This document shows positions 50,640 through 59,287 of a DNA stretch of 64,000 nucleotides, piece after piece. Below the pieces are notes generated by a model. That model saw only the letters and a program-made list of their open reading frames with translations. It was not told the origin of the DNA and ran no database searches. The DNA comes from Macrosoma leucophasiata (Eukaryota > Arthropoda > Insecta > Lepidoptera > Hedylidae), in contig JAWQUS010000003.1 in NCBI GenBank assembly GCA_036365455.1, positions 1,012,001 to 1,076,000 of the forward strand. The letters are read 5' to 3'. How positions within the stretch are numbered: position 1 is the first letter of the stretch; each line of letters starts with the position of its first letter. The translations under genes were made by a program, and so were the position numbers.

Positions 50640-50770
50640 ATAGCACTTCACAATACTCCACATGTCCGAAAGTGGAGTCAAGAGTATTCGACAAGAGGAA
50701 TCGAAGCGGGCGTACATGTATGAAAATAATGATGAATGTTGAAGAAGCACTGGGATCTCTGTGCCTATAC
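50640..50770 (+). mobile_element. Decayed RTE-like LINE C-terminal fragment
   Basis: GTGGAGTCAAGAGTATTCGA and GCGTACATGTATGAAAATAA correspond to the VKSLRNRRACMKRMM segment of RTE-a with many changes. Confidence 0.55.
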
Positions 50771-50814
50771 CGTAAGGTATTTTGCGTGAAGATGCACTGC
50801 ATACGTACTCCACA

Positions 50815-51065
50815 CCTTTATAGCAACACGTGGCTACTCCCCTCCGATCGCTCCATAAACGTTACGCTAATAGCATAACACGTTCGTTTTCTTTAGACTG
50901 TGCTAATAGCGTTTTTTACCGATGCAAAACAGTCTGTAATTTTTTGCGGGGGGAAAGTGTGACTCACATACGTGACACATGCACAACAAAAATTATCTAT
51001 CAATACGAAACTCACACCTTTACTTTAACAAAATACATAAACAATTTCACAAACATAAACATTAA
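50815..51065 (+). mobile_element. MITE related to 25905-26192
   Basis: ATAGCAACACGTGGCTACTC, TTTACCGATGCAAAACAGTC, TTTGCGGGGGGAAA and TACGAAACTCACACC are shared. The right inverted end is lost. Confidence 0.6.
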
Positions 51066-51145
51066 GATGATTAAATATTATGATATTATTGTATTAATTT
51101 TGTGAACATACTTTTTGAAATAAACAATTTATTTATTATTTATTA

Positions 51146-51361
51146 TTTAGGTGTATGGTGTGTGTGTGCAGGTCACCTACTTAGTCCAGGAATGCGATAA
51201 TTAAAAGTCTGAGCTCTACACTGAAATTACTCCAATTTATTGCGAACACAAGTTACATGTTATGCGGACCGGACTGAACTGCCGGACCGCGATGGCGTGG
51301 TACACAAATTGCACACGTCGCGTCACGTCTTACAATTACTACGTATATGTTAACCCCTACA
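51146..51361 (-). repeat. 3' LTR (element on minus strand)
   Basis: Identical as read to 56528-56743. It begins on the minus strand TGTAGGGGTTAACATATACG and ends ACACACACCATACACCTAAA. Confidence 0.9.
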
Positions 51362-51376
51362 ATATTCCCCCCTTTA
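51362..51376 (-). promoter_or_regulatory. Polypurine tract
   Basis: The minus strand reads TTTAAAGGGGGGAATAT directly before the 3' LTR, the expected primer for plus-strand DNA synthesis. Confidence 0.8.
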
Positions 51377-51691
51377 AAAAAATTATACAATGCAAAAGAA
51401 AATATTTGAGAAGAAAAAAAATATATATATATGTTACGCACAAGTGTGAGCGCACCTTTATAATAAAATATTGCATTTAGCTGACACTGTAATGGCTCGA
51501 CACAAACATGATACACGTTATGACAATAACAAAAATATCTTATTACACTGATTCACTAGTTATGCCACCTGCATAACTACACAATACTGAATTACATTGA
51601 TTCTTTTTATGAAACAATAGAAGTAGGTTTAAATATTTTTACACTGGAAAAATTATGAACACTGAAACAAAAAAAAAGTTATGAAAGTACT

Positions 51692-51836
51692 GTTGTGTAC
51701 AAACAACATATACATACACAAACACACAGAACAAATATCTGTAGGCTATGTAATTATTTGTTCCGGTGCGGGGATTGAACCCGCGATCCTTCGAACCAAA
51801 CGGTCATCTTACATCGCTGGACCAACCGGGTCGTCC
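51692..51836 (-). mobile_element. SINE C fragment inside the LTR element
   Basis: GTTCCGGTGCGGGGATTGAA and TCATCTTACATCGCTGGACC are the complement of the SINE C tRNA-like head, with a shortened body. It sits between the small ORF and the 3' LTR, in the same orientation as the element, and could be carried by the family. Confidence 0.7.
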
Positions 51837-51883
51837 AATAGTCAAAGGTTACCATTTAAAAAATGAATAGAATACAATATACC

Positions 51884-52156
51884 TTATGGGTACTGGGCTA
51901 CTGTTGGTTGTTGGCTGACTTTATCAGTCCGGCCTAACGAAACGGCAGATACCATTTCCTTCCGTGCCCATCTTTTGACTCTTCTGTTGCACTTAAACAT
52001 GAAGGCGAGCAACATTATTACTAATAATATTGCTAGCAGGGTTGCAATCAATACACCATATGTTTCCATTTTCTCTTCTGAAGAGCTATTTTTAGCGTTA
52101 TTCGCACCATTTTGGGCGATTACAATTCCTTCTTGCTTACTGTATGACTTTCCCAT
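51884..52156 (-). CDS. ORF3: small acylation-signal/single-helix membrane protein of the CsRn1-type element
   Basis: 90 residues. The N-terminus MGKSYSKQEG resembles the myristoylated N-terminus of neuronal calcium sensor proteins (Gly2, Ser6, Lys7). A short polar segment (about residues 11-31) has an NSS sequon. A single hydrophobic helix follows (VLIATLLAILLVIMLLAFMF, about 35-54), then one Cys and a basic stretch (KCNRRVKRWARKE), and a 25-residue polar tail ending VAQYP. It has no signal peptide, furin site or class I fusion features, so it is not a standard env. It lies 291 bp after pol, where env sits in errantiviruses, and would need splicing or reinitiation. The plan (acylated short N-terminus, one helix, polybasic after it) recalls reovirus FAST proteins by architecture only. 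I know of no function for such an ORF in this clade. Confidence 0.6.
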   Translation of the reverse strand: MGKSYSKQEGIVIAQNGANNAKNSSSEEKMETYGVLIATLLAILLVIMLLAFMFKCNRRVKRWARKEMVSAVSLGRTDKVSQQPTVAQYP

Positions 52157-52447
52157 TATATAAAATTATGTAAAACAAACTTGTAAAATAAAAAAGGTAT
52201 ATTGTATATTAGAAATTTTGTAAAGAATAAAATTGATTTGTAAAAATACGAGTTTATATTGTAAAATTTTGCTTAAACGTAACCTACTTTGAATTAAACT
52301 TAAGGGTGAGCTAGTAGTGCTACGCGATACGATATAGCGCTATGCTAAGAATTAATTTAATAATTAATTGATTTGCAGAAAATGTTTTATCGTAGCGGTT
52401 CTCGATCGTATCGCTTAGCTTTAGCTCAGCTCATAGTGTACAAAATC

Positions 52448-55400
52448 TTATAGTAAAAATCGCACAGGCGTTTTTATTATGCGACCATAATGTGAAGTGC
52501 GTAAAATAGGTGCTTGCTTACGATTAGGTACGGGTTCGAATCCGACATGCTCTGGTTGTTTGATGATTTGCGGTTCTACTACCACCGAACTATCTGTACT
52601 GACCTGCTCCTTGCGATCACTTAACAAATAAGCAGGTTTTAGCCTATCAATAGATATATGAGCTATTCGACTGGGGAATTGAATTTTGTAGACCTTTGAA
52701 CTCCTTTTTAAAACACGATAGGGACCATCGTAAGGAGGCTTCAAAGGCTTACGTACGGTGTCATCTCTGACAAAAACATACTCACTGTTATGAAGATCAG
52801 GGTGAATGAAACATGATCGTGTGCTGCTATGCGGTTGCGGTACCGGTGCCAAAGCCTTAATGCTTTTCTGAATCTGCTCTACTACGCTATGGGGGTCTGA
52901 AATACCTACCTGATTAGCGTTGAAGAAATCACCGGGGAGACGCAAAGTTCGACCAAAAGTTAACTCTGCTGCTGACACTCCACTGTCGCTGCGGCAAGCT
53001 GCTCGAAGACCTAAAAGTACAGTGGGTAGCTCATCAATCCATGAGTTACCATCTAAGCGCGCCATAAGGGCGGCTTTTAGCGTCCTGTGCCAGCGCTCCA
53101 CAGCACCATTAGCCTGTGGATGATACGACGTAGTGCGTATCCTATTAATACCTAGCAACTTCATCAGCTGTTCGAAGAGTACACTCTCAAATTGACGTCC
53201 TTGATCGCTCGTTAGTCGAACGGGGCACCCGTATCGACAAATCCAGTTAGTATAAACTATCTTAGCAACTGTCTCAGCACATATGTCCTTAATTGGAAAG
53301 GCTTCAGGCCAGCGTGTACCACGATCAACAATGGTTAAGCAGTATCTATAACCTTCTTGTGAGATAGGCAGAGGGCCTATTATATCAACATGAATATGTT
53401 CGAAACGATCGGCGTTAGGAAATGTACTTAAATTAGAAATAGTGTGGCGATCGACTTTTGATTTTTGGCAGTTAATACATGACTTTGACCATTCATTTAC
53501 GTTTCGATTCATATCCGGCCAAAAATACTTTTGCGATACCAATTTTCTTGTAGCACGTATACCAGGATGACTTAAGTTGTGTATACTTTCGAATGCTATA
53601 CGTCTAAATTCCTGTGGTATATACGGTCTTGCTATTTTTGTAGATACATCACAAAAAATAGGTTTATTACATGTAGGCAAATACAATTGTTTTAAGATAA
53701 TACAGTTGTTATTGGACAGTGTGTCTTCTACGAAAGGATCTGTCTGTTGCAATTCAGCGATTCTTTCGTAGTCAAGAACCGTGGGACAGTAAACTGTCTC
53801 TACGCGCGATAAACTATCTGCTACGATGTTGTTATGTCCACTGATGTGTTGTATATCTGTAGTGAATTCACTTATGTATAACAAATGCCTGATTCTACGT
53901 GGGGTTTCGTTAGATTCTTTACCCAATTTAGAGAATGCGTAAGTCAAAGGTTTGTGATCGGTGTACACGATGATCTGACGTCCTTCAAAAAGTTTACGGA
54001 AGTGTTTTATTGACATGTAAATAGCCAATAACTCACGATCGTAGGCTGAATATTTCTGTTGAGCGGTTGTTAGTTTTTTGGAGAAATAACCTAATGGTTC
54101 CCAAATGCCGTTTACTTTTTGCTGCAGTACTGCTCCTACACATACATTTGAAGCGTCAGTCATTAAGGCTAGAGGTGCGTCAGTGCACGGGTGAGATAGT
54201 GTAGCAGCCTGTTTAAGACTGGTTTTACACTGCTCAAAAGCTTCGGTTGCTTCTTCTGACCACTCAATTTTACTTTTATCCTTCTTCTTTGAGCTACCTA
54301 GGTATTTGTTAAATAAATGTTGATAAGATGCTGCATTAGGTAAATGAGATCTATAAAAATTAACCATACCTGTAAAACGTCGTAAGTCCTCGACTGTCAC
54401 TGGCTTTGGGTAGTCGATGATGGCCTTGACCTTGTCCTCGGTTGGTCGAATCCCTTTGGATGAAACTTGAAAACCTAAAAACTCAAGAGACGATTGACCA
54501 AACACGCATTTAGATAAATTGATTGTTAAACCATACTTATCTAAACGCTGAAAAACTGTTTCTAAATGCTCAAGGTGTTGTGATTCACTCTCGCTTGCGA
54601 TGAGTGCATCGTCGACATAGTTAAAAATAAAATCCAGACCTTGAAAAACAGTATCCATAAACCGTTGAAAGGTTTGAGCAGCATTACGTAAACCAAATGT
54701 CATGCGGGGGAACTCGTAAAGACCGAAAGGAGTTATGATCGCTGTCTTTTCAACATCACATGGTGCTGTTTCTATAAAATGGTAAGCTCTGTTGATGTCA
54801 ATTTTAGTAAATATTTTTTTACCGGCTAAAATATAAGTAAAGTCTTGCAAACGCGGAATCGGGTATCTGTCGGGCTTAGTAATAGTATTGAGCCTGCGGT
54901 AGTCACCACACGGTCTAATATCTCCATTCTTTTTTTGAACTACGTGTAGGGGACTTGCCCAAGCGCTTTTCGAGGGTCGACATATCCCTAATTCCTGCAT
55001 TTTTTGAAATTCAGCTTTAACAATTTTGTACCTTGCGGGAGGCAGAGGCCTCGCACGGGAAAATACTGGAGGTCCCGTGGTTTCTATAAAATGCTGTACC
55101 GAATTTGATTTGGTTCCAACGAATGACACAGGTTTAGTAATGTTTGGATAACGAGATAACAGACTATGGTAAGGATGTTCAATGCTAACAGACAGTACAG
55201 ATGGTTCTTTTACCGCTACAATGGGAGCTATAACATTTAAATCAGTTACCTGATCAATGAGTTTTCGTGCACTGAGGTCAACCAGAAGATTATGATGGGT
55301 TAAAAAATCAGCACCAATTATTGGCTGTTTGACGTCAGCGACAACGAAATCCCATCGATAGGGCCTGCGTAACTTAAAATTCAAAACTAAAGACTTTACC

Positions 55401-55645
55401 CCATAGGTTTTGATTTCCGTTCCGTTAGCTGCGAATAATTTATAGTCACTACACTCACGTAATAACTGTTTTTTATTTACCGGCAAAACAGACACGTTGG
55501 CTCCAGTGTCCACTAAAAAGTTCAAGCCACTGTTCATGTCCATAATACGAAGGCGGTGACACGGTGTAATGGCACAGATTTCCGCCGATGTCTGCGCCTC
55601 AGTCAGTTTTCCTGGCGCGTTGTCCAAGCACATGGCTCTAAGCAT
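52448..55645 (-). CDS. Pol: protease, reverse transcriptase, RNase H, integrase (CsRn1-type element)
   Basis: 1065 codons, open throughout, in the -1 frame relative to gag with a 43-bp overlap. Protease DTG at 46-48 (LVDTGANVSVLP). Reverse transcriptase: WASPLHVVQKKNGDIRPCGD, YPIPRLQDF, FTKIDINRAYH and catalytic YVDD at 343-346. RNase H: MTDASN at 495-500 and YTDHKPL. Integrase: H689, H693, C723, C726; catalytic D754 (HVDIIGPLP), D814 (TSDQGRQF) and E850 (NGAVERWH), 35 residues between the last two. The C-terminal segment (YVFVRDDTVRKPLKPPYDGP) is the GPY/F-like module. No lesion is seen, so the element may be autonomous. Confidence 0.95.
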   Translation of the reverse strand: MLRAMCLDNAPGKLTEAQTSAEICAITPCHRLRIMDMNSGLNFLVDTGANVSVLPVNKKQLLRECSDYKLFAANGTEIKTYGVKSLVLNFKLRRPYRWDFVVADVKQPIIGADFLTHHNLLVDLSARKLIDQVTDLNVIAPIVAVKEPSVLSVSIEHPYHSLLSRYPNITKPVSFVGTKSNSVQHFIETTGPPVFSRARPLPPARYKIVKAEFQKMQELGICRPSKSAWASPLHVVQKKNGDIRPCGDYRRLNTITKPDRYPIPRLQDFTYILAGKKIFTKIDINRAYHFIETAPCDVEKTAIITPFGLYEFPRMTFGLRNAAQTFQRFMDTVFQGLDFIFNYVDDALIASESESQHLEHLETVFQRLDKYGLTINLSKCVFGQSSLEFLGFQVSSKGIRPTEDKVKAIIDYPKPVTVEDLRRFTGMVNFYRSHLPNAASYQHLFNKYLGSSKKKDKSKIEWSEEATEAFEQCKTSLKQAATLSHPCTDAPLALMTDASNVCVGAVLQQKVNGIWEPLGYFSKKLTTAQQKYSAYDRELLAIYMSIKHFRKLFEGRQIIVYTDHKPLTYAFSKLGKESNETPRRIRHLLYISEFTTDIQHISGHNNIVADSLSRVETVYCPTVLDYERIAELQQTDPFVEDTLSNNNCIILKQLYLPTCNKPIFCDVSTKIARPYIPQEFRRIAFESIHNLSHPGIRATRKLVSQKYFWPDMNRNVNEWSKSCINCQKSKVDRHTISNLSTFPNADRFEHIHVDIIGPLPISQEGYRYCLTIVDRGTRWPEAFPIKDICAETVAKIVYTNWICRYGCPVRLTSDQGRQFESVLFEQLMKLLGINRIRTTSYHPQANGAVERWHRTLKAALMARLDGNSWIDELPTVLLGLRAACRSDSGVSAAELTFGRTLRLPGDFFNANQVGISDPHSVVEQIQKSIKALAPVPQPHSSTRSCFIHPDLHNSEYVFVRDDTVRKPLKPPYDGPYRVLKRSSKVYKIQFPSRIAHISIDRLKPAYLLSDRKEQVSTDSSVVVEPQIIKQPEHVGFEPVPNRKQAPILRTSHYGRIIKTPVRFLL

Positions 55646-56469
55646 TTTCTGGCTCTGTTGCGGAACCTGTAATGGTAGAAACAGAGCCAGTCGGGGCTGT
55701 CAGGTTTCTTACGCATCTCCGAAGTACCACGGCTGCGATTACGGGAAACTGAACGCGAACGACCGTTCCAGCGACGACGAAGCCTTGGTCTAGATCTCTC
55801 CAGCTCCTCAACCTTAAAACTGAGCTTGGCGATTTCGGCCATAATAATTGCGGTATCCTTCGATGTCGTGGGCTGCTGCTGTGACACTTCACTGATTACG
55901 TGTGCTGCTCGCGTAGTCTCCAGCACGTTATCGGCAATGGTCGCCAAATTATCCAAATCCTTTGTATCCGACACAGCTAGCACGGCTCTTACGGGGCTGG
56001 GCAGGTGTCCTTGCCACAAAATCCTGAGGGTCTCGTCTGGTATGTTATCCTTGGCTAGCTCTCTCATGCGCCGTAGTAGTTGTGACGGCTTCTGGTCCCC
56101 GAGGTCCATTTCTCCTATAAGTTTCTGGAGCTGTCTATTTTTCGACTCTTCGTAGATTGTTAAGAGTCGTGCCTTTAATGTGTCGAACTTCTTGACGTCT
56201 GGCGGCTTCAGGAGAATATCAGCTACTTGCGTGATGGCATCTTTGCTGAGCTTGGAAATGACGATGTCGTACCGTGCTTCGTCCGAAAGTTTCTGAGGTG
56301 CCAACATCGACTCGGTCCTGACGAACCACACCCTGGGCTGGTCCGTCCAAAAATCAGGAATCTTGGATGTTAACGATATTGCCGCTAACTCTGCAGTAGG
56401 GTTAGGAGGTGCCGCCGGCACGTGGTGCGACGCGGCGAGCGCGTGAGGCAGCGGTGACGGCGTGGCCAT
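55603..56469 (-). CDS. Gag (CsRn1-type element)
   Basis: 288 residues starting MATPSPLPHALAASHHVPAA. The capsid-like part has IPDFWTDQPRVWFVRTESML, typical of this clade (FW-D-P--WF---E), then a helical region (QLLRRMRELAKDNIPDETLR). A basic segment and the finger WLCFYHYRFRNRARKCLEPC lie near the C-terminus (about 262-281), with C-x2-H-x9-C-x3-C spacing instead of a CCHC knuckle. It overlaps pol, and production of Gag-Pol would need a -1 shift; the sequence before the gag stop (GGAAAAC) is a weak candidate site. Confidence 0.93.
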   Translation of the reverse strand: MATPSPLPHALAASHHVPAAPPNPTAELAAISLTSKIPDFWTDQPRVWFVRTESMLAPQKLSDEARYDIVISKLSKDAITQVADILLKPPDVKKFDTLKARLLTIYEESKNRQLQKLIGEMDLGDQKPSQLLRRMRELAKDNIPDETLRILWQGHLPSPVRAVLAVSDTKDLDNLATIADNVLETTRAAHVISEVSQQQPTTSKDTAIIMAEIAKLSFKVEELERSRPRLRRRWNGRSRSVSRNRSRGTSEMRKKPDSPDWLCFYHYRFRNRARKCLEPCAWTTRQEN

Positions 56470-56513
56470 GTTGAGTTCAGTCCGGTGTGACTATCCAGAT
56501 TATCCTTTGTTCG

Positions 56514-56526
56514 GTCGGGGTCACCA
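56514..56526 (-). promoter_or_regulatory. Primer-binding site, tRNA-Trp type
   Basis: The minus strand reads TGGTGACCCCGAC directly after the 5' LTR, 13 nt complementary to the 3' end of animal tRNA-Trp; the match stops there (CGAAC instead of GTGAT). Confidence 0.75.
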
Positions 56527-56527
56527 A

Positions 56528-56743
56528 TTTAGGTGTATGGTGTGTGTGTGCAGGTCACCTACTTAGTCCAGGAATGCGATAATTAAAAGTCTGAGCTCTA
56601 CACTGAAATTACTCCAATTTATTGCGAACACAAGTTACATGTTATGCGGACCGGACTGAACTGCCGGACCGCGATGGCGTGGTACACAAATTGCACACGT
56701 CGCGTCACGTCTTACAATTACTACGTATATGTTAACCCCTACA
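56528..56743 (-). repeat. 5' LTR (element on minus strand)
   Basis: Identical as read to 51146-51361. It would carry the element promoter; no TATA box is obvious. Confidence 0.9.
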
Positions 56744-57487
56744 ATTATTAAACATCTCGGGCGACCGTGGTTTTTCAGAAACAAACTGGGATCAGTCGCT
56801 CGACCGATCTGTACACCTAGCAATAAGCCCGACTGTGTTGTTGAGCCCGAAACAACACGAGCGATATTATCCCATTTTTAAGTTTTTAAGTATCAAATAA
56901 TTTGGATAAAAATTACTTACCTAAGAAAGGTAACGCCATCTTTTTGTAAACTTGATGTATCCGATCTCTTTTTACAGCGAAAAAACAAAGCAATTCGGCA
57001 TTTTTTAGGACGTCAGTTCAGTCGCATTATTAGATTTAGTCTGAGCTGTCCGGCTGCAACTAGTTTTTATTATATGCATAAGACCATTTGGGCTTGTACT
57101 TTGACAGAGGGAAAGCCTGCATATCATTGAGATTAACTCAATGCTGCATATGGCTACTACCCTCCGGTCACCGCGGCCGGTGGCTCGTATTGCTCTATTC
57201 TCCACGCTAGTACAAAAGAGGCTATTCTGGCCGAAATACTTAAATTATGGTATACGTAACTATTTTTGTAGAGTAGACTGATGAGACCACATGAGAGATG
57301 AGAGTTACGATACGACAGTTTACAATTTACAATAGTGATAGTGAATGCGTGTCATGCGTGTGCGTTTATATCATTGAGCTGATAATATCGATTCGACGTG
57401 CTACTTAGTATTCGCGAAAATCGTTTCAGCATCTGTGCCGATAACTGACAGCTGTCCGTCACATTTGACAGATATCAAGATCAAGAA
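56744..57487. other. Unassigned DNA with a MITE fragment
   Basis: 57078-57225 matches the end of the 25905-26192 MITE (ACCATTTGGGCTTGTACTTT; GGTGGCTCGTATTGCTCTAT) and is internally duplicated in inverse. The remainder is unassigned. Confidence 0.45.
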
Positions 57488-57775
57488 GAGAAAACCATGG
57501 ACTTATTATACCTAACAGGACTGAGCACTCGCATCAAAAATCCGAGCCGAGTGAGATAGACAGAACCGAGGCTGTTTGTCTCCTTTTATTAGGGTGTCAT
57601 TATTTTTGATAGGCAAAATTTTTTTATTGTTATTTTATTAAATTTATTCTATATATATTATTTTATAGATTATTAAAGAGACTACAAATTGAAGTGTTTA
57701 ACTGACGGTGATTATACTCGATTACGTAATCCAGATATGTCCTAAACTGAGCTGCATCAGAATTTTATCGCTATA

Positions 57776-57909
57776 TTAGGCTGCGGCCTGGAATCTTGCA
57801 GGCAGCGGCGAGGTCCTATGCGCACATTTAAATGGACCTGTTCTGGAACACAGCGGCGCGCTCAAGTAAAATCTCGCCGCTCCCCGCAAGATTCCAGGCC
57901 GCAGCCTAA
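57776..57909. mobile_element. Foldback MITE inside the P-like element
   Basis: TTAGGCTGCGGCCTGGAATC-TTGC at the left pairs exactly with the right end (GCAAGATTCCAGGCCGCAGC-CTAA). Complementarity continues less well through GCGGCGAG. 134 bp, GC-rich at the ends. Confidence 0.65.
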
Positions 57910-58603
57910 AGCGCGGAAGACGCGTTGCTTGCTCAGTCTCACTATTAAAGGCGGCGCGCTGGCATAGTCAGTGTGTACTGTGTCTACAGTTCTTGGAGAA
58001 AATTGATTATATCACAGAATAAAACGATGATTCTACCTACATAACATCACCTAAATAACTATCGAGCACCATTAAAAGAAGATTATATCAGAGACTTTTA
58101 AAACAAAAATACCATAAATTTCATAAAGTGAGGTCACTTTAGTCAGCAAAAATGTAAATAAACAATGATTGACTTATGTGAAATGAAATACCGCAACCAC
58201 TGTACGATTCACTTGCACAAGTTTAAACACAACATTTCTTTACCCTTTTTGATATCAAACATGTATCAAACAGTTGAAAATTTGATGCTTCTTCGTTTCC
58301 ACAATGCAACATAAGTTATGTTTGTTTAGGTTTATATGTCGGCCATTACGCTCTGGTAGTTCTTTTTTTTAATTGTTTTACGGCTACGGAAGCAAGTCCT
58401 TAACAGCCAATCTTCAGTAAATAGTTTTCTTCATTTCTTATGATAATGAATATCCGTGGAAGATGACGATGATTGGATGCTTCCATGTCGAATATGATGA
58501 GATGGCTCCAGTAAAGTGATGGGGACTTTACTAGGAGATTTGACGATGTTTTGGAGGCAACATGAAAAATCACTTTTCACTTCATAATATCATTCGATAA
58601 CTA

Positions 58604-58649
58604 ATTCGATAACGTTCACAGGTGTAAGAACCTGTGAACGTTATCGAAT
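58604..58649. repeat. Perfect hairpin, 20-bp arms
   Basis: ATTCGATAACGTTCACAGGT, loop GTAAGA, then the exact complement. It lies within the P-like element. Confidence 0.85.
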
Positions 58650-58768
58650 GATTCGAATGCTTTACGATAAAAATCCCACCATTTTTACACATACAAAACG
58701 CGATTATTCATAAATTTCGAAAATAATATCTCTTTTCATGAGACCCAGCTCTTTTCCGCGTTCCCGCC

Positions 58769-58825
58769 AAAACCCTGTGGTAGTTCTATGAATGTCCCTC
58801 ATTCATAGAACTACCACAGGGTTTT
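58769..58825. repeat. Perfect hairpin, 26-bp arms
   Basis: AAAACCCTGTGGTAGTTCTA-TGAATG, loop TCCCT, then the exact complement. It is the longest perfect short-loop hairpin I found. Confidence 0.85.
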
Positions 58826-59163
58826 ACCAGAACAATAATGAGAAAAAATTCTAGACAATTTTACATTTCATCGCTTTACATTTGCTTAACCACAGTAAAT
58901 GTAAAAAAAATGTATTAATTATTACTTTTTATTAACTTTCTTTAAAACATACGAAATTCGTTTTGTATTTAAATATTTCAGTCGCACTTTAATGAAACAC
59001 ACGACAAACGGCCTCTGTTCTAGCTATCTCTCTCGGCTCGTTTTGGCCCTCTTAGACCGTTTATTCAAAAGTTAACCTTATTTTAATTTTTAAGTTCATT
59101 TTTGTTAATACCTTTTTTGATAATGCTTAGTCCTGTTAAGTATAATAAGTCCATGGAGAAAAC

Positions 59164-59287
59164 CCACAGACCATTAGCCAAAAGAAAACCTGTCAAAGTG
59201 TCAAAACATGTTTCACTGCATTTCACTGCACGTGAATGTATTTATGTGCTAAAAAATATTTTGTAATTAATGAAAAACACTTAAAAA
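59164..59287 (+). promoter_or_regulatory. BMS1: BMS1 5' region
   Basis: 124 bp between the P-like element's target duplication and the start codon. AT-rich, no TATA box at a usual distance is obvious. The transcription start may lie here or in the end of the P-like element. Confidence 0.3.

Larger units (their letters stand above)
51146..56743 (-). mobile_element. Complete CsRn1/Kabuki-type Ty3/gypsy LTR retrotransposon
   Basis: A 5.6-kb minus-strand element with two LTRs of about 216 bp that are identical as read, a tRNA-Trp-type primer site, intact gag and pol overlapping by 43 bp, a third small ORF, and a polypurine tract. The CsRn1 clade is indicated by the CHCC-type Gag finger (C-x2-H…C-x3-C instead of CCHC) and the tRNA-Trp primer. 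ATTA may be the target duplication; LTR end definition is uncertain by a few bases. It lies upstream of the GRAMD1 promoter. LTR identity and intact ORFs argue for recent insertion. Confidence 0.93.
57496..59155. mobile_element. P-like nonautonomous DNA transposon, 1.66 kb
   Basis: Both ends read CATGGACTTATTATAC inward, continuing (C/T)TAACAGGACT(G/A)AGCA, with a perfect 8-bp duplication GAGAAAAC at 57488-57495 and 59156-59163. A second, sub-terminal inverted repeat follows (CGAGCCGAGTGAGATAGAC…GAGGCTGTTTGTC against CGAGCCGAGAGAGATAGC…GAGGCCGTTTGTC). CATG ends with 8-bp duplications are the pattern of the P superfamily. No transposase ORF is present. The interior holds several hairpins. The right end is 132 bp before the BMS1 ATG, so the element could overlap its promoter. 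Confidence 0.8.
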
